This document shows positions 56,105-64,000 of a DNA stretch of 64,000 nt, in pieces (within the stretch, counting starts at the first letter, position 1; the number at the start of each line of letters is the position of its first letter). The DNA comes from UBA5796 sp040752455 (GTDB lineage: Bacteria; Chloroflexota; Anaerolineae; Anaerolineales; Villigracilaceae): contig JBMOMN010000008.1 of the NCBI GenBank assembly GCA_049324115.1, forward strand, positions 62,001 to 126,000, written 5' to 3'. The notes under the pieces were generated by a model, which was not told where the DNA came from, ran no database searches, and was given only the letters and a program-made list of their open reading frames with translations. Both the position numbers and the translations under genes were made by a program.

Positions 56105-57085
56105 ATGGACGGACAGAAACCATTTACCCTGGGCATTCTGACCTCCGGCGGTGACGCGCCGGGGATGAATGCCTGCATCCGGGCCGTGGTCCGCACCGGG
56201 CTGGCTAACAACGCCCGCGTGATCGGCATCACCAACGGGTTCGACGGCCTGATCAACGGCGACTTCCGCGTCATGGGTCCCCGCGACGTAGGCGGCATTT
56301 TGCAGCGCGGCGGGACGATCCTGCAAACCCGGCGCAGTATGCTTTTCAAGGAAGCTCGCGGCCAGCGCGAGGCCATCCGCCGTATGAACGAGGCCGGCAT
56401 GGACGGGCTGGTCGTGGTCGGCGGCGACGGCTCGCTGCACGGGGCGCACGCCCTGGCCCGGCAGGGGATCAAAGTCGTTGGCGTGCCTGCCAGCATAGAC
56501 AACGACATCTGGGGCACCAACATGGCTATCGGCGTGGATACTGCCCTCAATACCATCATGGAAGCCGTGGACAAACTGCGCGATACGGCTTCGTCCCACA
56601 GCCGGGCCTTCCTGATCGAGACCATGGGCCGCGGCTCCGGCTACCTGGCCGTCATGGCCGGGATCGTCTGCGGGGCCGAGATCGTGCTCGTGCCCGAGGT
56701 CCCGGTCTCGGTCGAGGAAGTGGCCGATTCGGTCGAGGACGCTTACCGGCGCGGCAAGACCCACGCCATCATCATCGTCGCCGAAGGGTCGAACATCCGC
56801 ACCACTGACCTGGCCCGCATGTTGGACGAGATGGACGTGGGCTTCACCACCCGCGTCACCATCCTCGGCCACATCCAGCGCGGCGGGCGGCCCACCGCCT
56901 TCGACCGCCTGCTGGCGGCCCGGCTTGGCACGCGGGCCACTACGGCCCTGATCGAAGGCGAGACCGGCGTGATGGTCGGCTTGCAGGGGCGAGATATCGA
57001 ACTGCTCCCGCTCGAAACGGTGCTCAATCATCCCCGTTCCGCCAACATGGATTATTTCGACATGGCCAGGGTGTTGGCGAGGTAG
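56105..57085 (+). CDS. pfkA: ATP-dependent 6-phosphofructokinase
   Basis: The 326-residue enzyme phosphorylates fructose 6-phosphate. GILTSGGDAPGMNACIR, VVVGGDGSLHGAHALA, VPASIDNDIWGT, ETMGRGSGYLA and GHIQRGGRPTAFDR follow PfkA. GGDGS rather than GGDDS at the nucleotide site points to ATP rather than pyrophosphate, and no Lys follows in the SIDND motif. It starts four bases after rnz. A terminator flanked by repeats follows. Confidence 0.93.
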   Translation: MDGQKPFTLGILTSGGDAPGMNACIRAVVRTGLANNARVIGITNGFDGLINGDFRVMGPRDVGGILQRGGTILQTRRSMLFKEARGQREAIRRMNEAGMDGLVVVGGDGSLHGAHALARQGIKVVGVPASIDNDIWGTNMAIGVDTALNTIMEAVDKLRDTASSHSRAFLIETMGRGSGYLAVMAGIVCGAEIVLVPEVPVSVEEVADSVEDAYRRGKTHAIIIVAEGSNIRTTDLARMLDEMDVGFTTRVTILGHIQRGGRPTAFDRLLAARLGTRATTALIEGETGVMVGLQGRDIELLPLETVLNHPRSANMDYFDMARVLAR

Positions 57086-57088
57086 CAT

Positions 57089-57224
57089 TTAGCGGTCAGT
57101 GGTCAGCCATCGGCGGTCAGCAGTTGGCTGTCAGCACTTCAGCAATGGAAAACAGCGGCGAGAATTTTCCTGCCGCTGTTTTTTCTTTGTTGCTGATTGC
57201 TGAACGCTGAACGCTGATAGCCGA
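57089..57224. repeat. STRR-like hairpin (GGTCAGTGGTCAGCC words) enclosing a terminator
   Basis: Left words AGCGGTCAGTGGTCAGCC and GGCTGTCAGCACTTCAGCAA are mirrored by TTGCTGATTGCTGAACGC and GAACGCTGATAGCCGAC. The terminator at 57149-57186 sits exactly in the centre. Confidence 0.75.
57149..57186. terminator. Bidirectional terminator between pfkA and the mutase gene
   Basis: AACAGCGGC and GCCGCTGTT form a 9-bp stem with a 12-nt loop, an A-rich left flank and TTTTTT on the right, serving two convergent genes. Confidence 0.85.
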
Positions 57225-57230
57225 CCGTTC

Positions 57231-58910
<1,680 letters not shown>

Positions 58911-58961
58911 TCGAGGCTCCTTTGGCATGGGCTTGGGGTACGGTCATTATAACTGACACGT

Positions 58962-61094
58962 TTATTCCGGGGGGAGGTTCGGGGTGGGCGCCCGGTTCTT
59001 GGCATTGTAGAGGCGTTTGTCGGCGATTTCGATCAGCAGTTCCGGCGCGGCGGCATTGGCGGGATAGACCGCAATGCCCATCGCGGCGGAGATGGTGATC
59101 TGCCGGGAATCGGGCAGGTCGAATTTTGCCTCGTCCAATGCCTTGTGGATCTTCTGCCAGACGATCCCGGTGGCGGGGTACTCCGTCTCCGGCAGGATGA
59201 TGGCGAACTCGTCGCCGCCGAAACGGGCGACCAGGTCGGTCGAGCGGATCACGGAATGGATCACCGAAGCCGCCTGCCTGAGGATGCTATCGCCGACAGA
59301 GTGCCCGAAGCTATCGTTGATCTTTTTGAAGCCGTTCAAATCCAACATGATGAACGCGAACGATTGCCCGAACCGGGCCGCCCGCTGGATCTCTTCCCTC
59401 AGCCGGATGTCCAGGGCGCGGCGGTTGGGCAAAGCGGTCAATGGATCGGTGAGGGATTGCTCGGCGGCTTTCTGGTACAGGTAACTCTGGTGCAGGACCG
59501 CCGCAGCCCGGTCGGCGAACAGGCGGGTGATGGAAATCTCGTCGGCAGACATGGTGTGGGGATGGTCCCAGTAGACGGCCAGCGCGCCGACCTCCCCGCC
59601 GGAGGTTTCCATCGAAAACACGCAGTAAGACCTGAAACCTTCGGCGCTGAAAAGCTCGTAAAGCGGGCGGGCGCGCGGGTCCTGGGCCGTATCCGCGATC
59701 AGCACCTGCTTTTCGCCCCTCAGGATGGACGCGCCCGGCAGTTGACGAGCCACCTGGGCCATCTTTTCGAGGTAGACCTGCGACAACCCGACCGAGTGCG
59801 CGTATTGCAATTCGGCGGTCTCCGGGTCGAAAAGGTACAACGCTGCCCGGTGCGCCCTGAGCAGGCTGCGGGCGGCTTCGACCACCGCCGGGATCAGGGT
59901 CTCCCGCCGCATCTCGGTCGTCAGGTTCGAGATCTGCCCGATGAGTTCCTGCATCAGGGAGGCCCGCTCGACTGCGTCCTTTTGCAGGCGCATCCGGTTG
60001 TTGATCAGGTTGATCAGGTTGGCGGCCTGCTGGGCGCGATGGACTTCGTCGTCGGTGAAGTTGTGGGGTTTGTCGTAGCCGATCAGGACCGCGCCTGCAA
60101 AGCGGCGGTCGGGGAAATCGAAGAGGGGCAATCCAAGAACGGATCTGGTCGGGTACTGGGCGGCAATCGCCGGGTCCAGGAAGGGCGAGTTGAAAACGTC
60201 CTCGATAATCAGCGGCTTCTGGATCAGCCGCAGGTTGCGGGTGACGGTATTCCGCCTGATCGCGGTGTCGGCTGAAGCCCGGTAATCGTCCCGCATCGAA
60301 CCGTAGGCGGCCACGGGGATGGTATCGTCTGCGTCGCCATCCCAGCGGGTGATGTACACGCTGTCTGAGCCGAGCACTTTTCCGATGTGGTCGGCCAGGG
60401 CCTGGTAGAAGTCCTGGTCATCGGGGGTGGTCAAGACCTCTTCGATGATCCGGTTGAAGTGATCGAGAAAGGCCCGTTCCCTTTCGGCGCGTTCCCAGGC
60501 CTGTCTCAACTGGCGGGTGCTGGCCGAGATCAACAGGCTGATGGTGCCAAGCATGAAAATGTAATTGATCTCCACCCAGGTGATGAAAGTCCCCGCGTTC
60601 GACGAAACGACGACCGGGCCGGAGTAGAAGGGGACCAGTAATCCTTGCCGGTAACCCTCCATAAGCCCGAAAAACAGGAGCGCCTGGCAGGTCACTGCCG
60701 TCACCAGGTAAAGCGGCGGCAGGATGGCTGCCATCACGCCGACGTAAAGTGCGGCGACCAGCGGCAGGGCGCTTACCGGGCCGCCGGAAAATTGGGTGCC
60801 GATATTGAACAGGATGATATCTGCGATGACTTCGATGAAGAATAAATTCAACAGCAGTTTTGGACGACTGCGCCCACCCGCGTTGGTTTGGGCAGCCCGG
60901 TAAAAGACCCACTCGAAAATCAGCGTTTCGAAGGCGATCAAACCGAGCAAGGCCAGGGCGTAATGCTCGTAACTGCTGAACTGCTTCTTGAAGACAAGCT
61001 GCGACACCCCCAATACCACAATAACCCAATGCGCTCGATTAATGCGCCGGACTTGCGTTAGAAAATTTTCAAAAGGAAGCATTCCCTGATACAA
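58962..61094 (-). CDS. Membrane GAF-GAF-GGDEF diguanylate cyclase
   Basis: The 710-residue protein has about six N-terminal helices (20-205), two GAF domains (about 230-385 and 400-535) and a GGDEF domain (545-705). The active site RFGGDEFAIILPE is intact and is preceded at five residues by RSTD, which fits the RxxD product-inhibition site. It should make c-di-GMP, opposing the three HD-GYP proteins in this window. The start could be the ATG at 61094 or another four codons later. Confidence 0.9.
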   Translation of the reverse strand: MYQGMLPFENFLTQVRRINRAHWVIVVLGVSQLVFKKQFSSYEHYALALLGLIAFETLIFEWVFYRAAQTNAGGRSRPKLLLNLFFIEVIADIILFNIGTQFSGGPVSALPLVAALYVGVMAAILPPLYLVTAVTCQALLFFGLMEGYRQGLLVPFYSGPVVVSSNAGTFITWVEINYIFMLGTISLLISASTRQLRQAWERAERERAFLDHFNRIIEEVLTTPDDQDFYQALADHIGKVLGSDSVYITRWDGDADDTIPVAAYGSMRDDYRASADTAIRRNTVTRNLRLIQKPLIIEDVFNSPFLDPAIAAQYPTRSVLGLPLFDFPDRRFAGAVLIGYDKPHNFTDDEVHRAQQAANLINLINNRMRLQKDAVERASLMQELIGQISNLTTEMRRETLIPAVVEAARSLLRAHRAALYLFDPETAELQYAHSVGLSQVYLEKMAQVARQLPGASILRGEKQVLIADTAQDPRARPLYELFSAEGFRSYCVFSMETSGGEVGALAVYWDHPHTMSADEISITRLFADRAAAVLHQSYLYQKAAEQSLTDPLTALPNRRALDIRLREEIQRAARFGQSFAFIMLDLNGFKKINDSFGHSVGDSILRQAASVIHSVIRSTDLVARFGGDEFAIILPETEYPATGIVWQKIHKALDEAKFDLPDSRQITISAAMGIAVYPANAAAPELLIEIADKRLYNAKNRAPTPNLPPE

Positions 61095-61174
61095 GCTTGA
61101 CCCTGTTGCGTTCCGACTGCCAAAGGACTGCGTTATTAAGCCATCACCCCTTGCTTGCAGCGTTGAGTCCGGTG

Positions 61175-61207
61175 TTTCTGGTATACTACCTCAAAATCCC
61201 GATTTCA
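61175..61207 (+). promoter_or_regulatory. Promoter with overlapping hairpin before the DUF3090 gene
   Basis: A TATACT box within GGTATACTACCT is followed by the inverted pair ACTACCT/AGGTAGT around CAAAATCCCGATTTC. It could be an operator or a leader hairpin. Confidence 0.4.
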
Positions 61208-61219
61208 GGTAGTAGCCTC

Positions 61220-61747
61220 ATGCCTCGCTTTGAACTCGATATTGATCCCATCACCCACATCACCGCTGACGCGATTGGCAAGCCCGGTCAGCGGGTCTTT
61301 TACATCCAGGCCTGGCAGAACGAGCGCACCTACACCATCGTGATCGAGAAATTCCAGTTGCAGTCGCTGGCAATCGCCATTGAGCAATTCCTGGCCGAAC
61401 TCATCAAACAGAACCCGGTCATGAGCGGCACTACCGGCGATTATACCGAAGACAACATGCGCATCAGTCCCCCGGTCGAACCCATCTTCCGCACCGGGGA
61501 ATTCGGGCTGGGCTACGACAAAGAGCGCGACCTGGTGGTCATCCTGGCCCGTGAGATCGTGGTGGAAGACGCCGATCCCGAAGAAGCCGGGGTGATCCGC
61601 TTCTGGTGCCGCCGGGACCAGGTCCATTCCCTGGCCCGCTGGGGCGCGGAAGTCTCCAGCCGCGGGCGGCCCATCTGTCCCCAATGCGGCCAGCCGATGG
61701 AGGCTGAGGGACACTTCTGTCCCAAAAAGAACGGACATTTGCACTGA
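61220..61747 (+). CDS. DUF3090-family protein
   Basis: The 175-residue protein matches DUF3090: RFELDIDPITHITADAIGKPG, AWQNERTYTIVIEKFQL, FRTGEFGLGYDKERDLVVI (each in part), and a C-terminal zinc ribbon CPQCGQPMEAEGHFCPKKNGH. Members occur in actinobacteria and Chloroflexota, usually beside SCO1664-family and phosphohistidine-phosphatase-like genes. The function is unknown. The neighbouring gene here preserves that pairing. Confidence 0.85.
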   Translation: MPRFELDIDPITHITADAIGKPGQRVFYIQAWQNERTYTIVIEKFQLQSLAIAIEQFLAELIKQNPVMSGTTGDYTEDNMRISPPVEPIFRTGEFGLGYDKERDLVVILAREIVVEDADPEEAGVIRFWCRRDQVHSLARWGAEVSSRGRPICPQCGQPMEAEGHFCPKKNGHLH

Positions 61748-61765
61748 ACCGGTGACCATTTATCA

Positions 61766-62494
61766 GTGACCAATTATCCCGACCCCGAATCCCTTCAATC
61801 CACCCTGCTGCACGGTAAACTGGAACTCAAAGGCCAGTTCATGCCCGGCTCCAACTACACCTTCCTGGTGGAGGTGCATCACGACGGGCAAACCCTCCAG
61901 GCCGTTTACAAACCCCAGCGCGGCGAGCGCCCGCTCTGGGATTTCCCCGAAGAATCGCTGGCCGGGCGCGAAGTGGCCGCCTACCACGTCAGCCGGGCGC
62001 TCGGCTGGGGCCTCGTCCCCCTCACCGTCCTGCGCGACGGGCCTCTCGGTCCCGGCTCGCTGCAACAGTACATCGAATACGACCCCGAATACCACTACTT
62101 CAATTTCAGCGAGTCCGACAGGCAGCGCCTGCGTCCCACCGTCCTGTTCGACCTGCTGGCCAACAACGCCGACCGCAAGGGCAGCCACGTGCTGTTGGAC
62201 GCCGCCGGCCGCATCTGGTTAATTGATCACGGCGTCTGCTTCCACGAGGAAGACAAATTGCGGACGGTGATCTGGGACTTTGCCGGGGAAGCCGTCCCTG
62301 CGGAGCTGCTTACCGCCCTGGCCGCCCTGCCCCCCGCTCTCTCCGGGACCTCGGGCCTGCGCGCCGAACTGGGACGTTACCTCAGCCCCGGCGAGATCGC
62401 CGCCCTGCAAAAGCGCGCCGAAAAGTTGCTGGCGAAGCCGGTTTTCCCGCACCCGCCCAGGGATCGGCGCGCTTATCCGTATCCACCGGTCTGA
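61766..62494 (+). CDS. SCO1664-family protein (PI3/4-kinase-like fold)
   Basis: The 242-residue protein matches the SCO1664 family, which resembles the PI3/4-kinase fold: QAVYKPQRGERPLWDFPEESLAGREVAAY (identified from VYKPQRGERPLWDFP), LFDLLANNADRKGSHVL with a catalytic-loop-like NNADRKGSH, and IWLIDHGVCFH resembling a DHG metal motif. Phosphotransfer activity is possible but untested. It starts at a GTG 18 bp after the DUF3090 gene; the two form a conserved pair. Confidence 0.82.
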   Translation: MTNYPDPESLQSTLLHGKLELKGQFMPGSNYTFLVEVHHDGQTLQAVYKPQRGERPLWDFPEESLAGREVAAYHVSRALGWGLVPLTVLRDGPLGPGSLQQYIEYDPEYHYFNFSESDRQRLRPTVLFDLLANNADRKGSHVLLDAAGRIWLIDHGVCFHEEDKLRTVIWDFAGEAVPAELLTALAALPPALSGTSGLRAELGRYLSPGEIAALQKRAEKLLAKPVFPHPPRDRRAYPYPPV

Positions 62495-62497
62495 CTC

Positions 62498-62566
62498 GTG
62501 GTGCGTGGAGCGTGTTTCGTTAATACCTCCAAAACGGAGCACGCAGCACGATCCACGCAACCTGAA
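62498..62566. repeat. STRR-like palindrome (GTGCGTGGAGCGTG words)
   Basis: GGTGCGTGGAGCGTGTTTCG is mirrored by ACGGAGCACGCAGCACGATC and CACGCAACC. It fills the gap before the homoserine dehydrogenase gene. Confidence 0.65.
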
Positions 62567-62596
62567 TTTTACCAACACCATTTTAGGAGTCTTCCC

Positions 62597-63625
62597 ATGC
62601 CCCACTACAAACTCGCTTTCCTCGGATTCGGCAACGTCGGCCGCGCCCTGGCCGTGCTGTTGATGCGCAAACGCGACGAACTGCGCCAGCGCCACGACAT
62701 CACCTTCTCCGTCACCGGCATCGCCACCGCCCGCCACGGGATGCTGGTCAAACCCGTCGGCGTGGACCTGACCGGCGCGCTCGACCTGCTCAGGACCGGC
62801 CGCCCCCTGAACCTGATCACCTCCACCCTGGTCTCGGATTCGTTCGATTTCATCCGCAAGTGCGACGCCGACCTGCTCTTCGAGAACACCCCCGTCAGCC
62901 ACGCCGACGGGCAGCCGGCGATTGACCACATCAAGCTGGCGCTGGAACTGGGCATGCACGTCGCCACCGCCAACAAGGGGCCGGTCGTCCACGCTTATCG
63001 AGAGTTGACCGAACTGGCGAAGTCCAAAGGGAAGAGCTTCCTGCACGAATCCACCGTCATGGACGGCGCGCCGATCTTCTCGCTCTTCCGCGAGGCCATC
63101 CCGCTGGCCCAGTTGAAATCCTTCAAGGGCGTACTCAACTCCACCACCAATATCATCCTGACCCGCATGGAATCGGGCGAGCCTTTCGAGGAGGCCGTCA
63201 AATATTGCCAGCAGATCGGCATCGCCGAGACCGACCCCTCCGGCGACGTGGACGGCTGGGACGCGGCCATCAAGGTCGCCGCGCTGGCCACGGTGCTGAT
63301 GGGCATCCCGCTCAAGCCCCAGCAGGTGGAGCGGACCGGCATCCGCGGCATCACGCCTGGGATGGTCGCCGCCGCAAAAGCCGAGGGCCAACGCTACAAG
63401 CTGGTCTGCTCCGCCGAACGGGCCGGCGATACTGTCAGCGGGAAAGTTGCCCCCGAGCTGGTGCCGATGTCCTCGCCGATGTACAGCGTGGAAGGCTCGA
63501 CCTCCATCGTCGAGTTCAAGACCGACGTGCTGGGCGACCTGTCCATCGTGGAGAAGGACCCGGGTCCGCATACGACGGCCTACGGGCTGCTGGCAGATTT
63601 CGTCAACGCGGTGAAGGGGCAGTAG
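62597..63625 (+). CDS. hom: Homoserine dehydrogenase
   Basis: The 342-residue protein reduces aspartate semialdehyde to homoserine, which feeds the metA-metY branch at the other end of the window. LAFLGFGNVGRALAVLL binds the nucleotide, ATANKGPVVHAYRELTELA and STVMDGAPIFSLFRE are typical, and GVLNSTTNIILTRM and ETDPSGDVDGWDAAIKVAAL carry the substrate-binding and catalytic Asp/Lys residues. No ACT domain follows. TAGGAG precedes the ATG; upstream in-frame codons lie in a repeat. Confidence 0.93.
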   Translation: MPHYKLAFLGFGNVGRALAVLLMRKRDELRQRHDITFSVTGIATARHGMLVKPVGVDLTGALDLLRTGRPLNLITSTLVSDSFDFIRKCDADLLFENTPVSHADGQPAIDHIKLALELGMHVATANKGPVVHAYRELTELAKSKGKSFLHESTVMDGAPIFSLFREAIPLAQLKSFKGVLNSTTNIILTRMESGEPFEEAVKYCQQIGIAETDPSGDVDGWDAAIKVAALATVLMGIPLKPQQVERTGIRGITPGMVAAAKAEGQRYKLVCSAERAGDTVSGKVAPELVPMSSPMYSVEGSTSIVEFKTDVLGDLSIVEKDPGPHTTAYGLLADFVNAVKGQ

Positions 63626-63626
63626 A

Positions 63627-63665
63627 CAGTATTCAGTATTCAGTTTTCAGTATTCAGTGAGCAGT
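63627..63665. repeat. STRR-like repeat (CAGTATTCAGT words)
   Basis: Tandem CAGTATTCAGTATTCAGT and TTTCAGTATTCAGTGAGCAG directly after the hom stop codon. Confidence 0.75.
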
Positions 63666-63701
63666 AAAAGTCCCCGGCGCTCCAACGAGGCGGGGACTTT
63701 T
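63666..63701. terminator. Bidirectional terminator between hom and the epimerase gene
   Basis: AAAAGTCCCC and GGGGACTTTT form a 10-bp stem with a 16-nt loop between two convergent genes. Confidence 0.9.
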
Positions 63702-63703
63702 GG

Positions 63704-64000
63704 TTACACTACTTTCAATTCGATCAGGCTCTCGGCCATCGAGACGATCATCTCCTCCAGGCCGCGGGGACGCCAGCCCAGCACCTTGCGGATGCGCTCG
63801 CTCGACGGTTCGACCCACCAGTCGAGCGAGGGAACCGTCAGGCGGATGGTCGGGTCGAAGAGGGCCAGCAGGCGGATCAGCCAACTGGGGATCTCGTTCG
63901 TGCGGACGTTGTAGCCGCGTGACCGGAAGTGTTCGCGCAAGATGACCGCCGCATCCTTCATCCAGAAATTCGTCCCGACGCAAATAAAACGCTGACCGGC
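63704..64000 (-). CDS. NAD-dependent epimerase/dehydratase-like protein, C-terminal part
   Basis: The frame is open from base 64000 to the stop at 63704, giving the last 98 residues. QRFICVGTNFWMKDAAVILREHF and the following NEIPSWLIRLLALFDP, WWVEPSSERIRKVLGWRPRGLEEMI match the C-terminal end of extended short-chain dehydrogenases such as dihydroflavonol reductase-like proteins. The Rossmann domain and active site lie outside the window, so substrate and activity are unknown. Confidence 0.75.
   Translation of the reverse strand, partial: AGQRFICVGTNFWMKDAAVILREHFRSRGYNVRTNEIPSWLIRLLALFDPTIRLTVPSLDWWVEPSSERIRKVLGWRPRGLEEMIVSMAESLIELKVV

Overview
The window looks like a chromosomal segment of a GC-rich member of the Chloroflexota, most likely class Anaerolineae. 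This is inferred from gene content and style: lipoproteins with Thr/Pro linkers and Nbr1-type Ig domains, a DUF3090/SCO1664 pair, several GAF-rich c-di-GMP proteins, a type Ib DAHP synthase, and very many short palindromic repeats. No rRNA gene or taxonomic marker settles the assignment. No CRISPR array, phage or transposase gene is visible.

Layout. 1-2.6 kb: a cut-off secreted pullulanase and a GT1 glycosyltransferase. 2.7-6.5 kb: OsmC-like protein, metA and metY under a SAM-I riboswitch, and a NYN nuclease. 6.5-13.1 kb: two-subunit fumarase, a GAF/PAS histidine kinase, a metallo-beta-lactamase-fold protein, asparaginase and endonuclease III. 13.2-17.7 kb: a tiny Flp-type pilin, Nudix, aldo/keto reductase, two Ig-like lipoproteins and a KamA-type aminomutase. 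18.2-24.4 kb: two large GAF/HD-GYP proteins. 24.8-30.4 kb: a membrane cluster with a multi-His protein, a heme O synthase-like prenyltransferase, an FGE-fold lipoprotein and two paralogous membrane proteins, with a CRP/FNR-type operator. 30.5-33.4 kb: MoxR ATPase, small protein, VWA protein and a YgiT-type zinc finger. 33.5-36.5 kb: a third HD-GYP protein. 36.8-37.0 kb: two tRNA-Ser genes. 37.3-43.3 kb: coaBC, phosphoesterase, DUF4349 lipoprotein, rsmG, an exonuclease-WYL fusion and an ATPase. 43.5-44.1 kb: a RelE-type toxin and HTH antitoxin. 44.1-52.5 kb: a nearly complete aromatic (shikimate/chorismate/tyrosine) operon, aroH-aroF-tyrA-aroA-aroE-aroC-aroKB-aroQ. 52.7-64 kb: ftsK, rnz, pfkA, a methylmalonyl-CoA mutase-type large subunit, a GGDEF protein, the DUF3090/SCO1664 pair, homoserine dehydrogenase and a cut-off epimerase.

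The most striking regulatory feature is upstream of the aromatic operon. A strong promoter makes an almost leaderless 27-codon leader peptide containing FFFAYYFY, followed by an intrinsic terminator. This has the architecture of a Phe/Tyr attenuator.

The second theme is invasion by short repeats. At least eight families of 7-8 bp word repeats (resembling cyanobacterial STRRs) and several palindromic REP/MITE-like families occur here. They sit in frame inside aroA, aroE, aroC and a membrane protein gene, form part of a lipoprotein signal peptide, supply the C-terminus and stop codon of several aro genes, and extend the P3 helix of the SAM riboswitch. One MITE-like family has two copies with apparent target-site duplications. 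Several genes have a -10 box only 6-9 nt before the start codon and so look leaderless.
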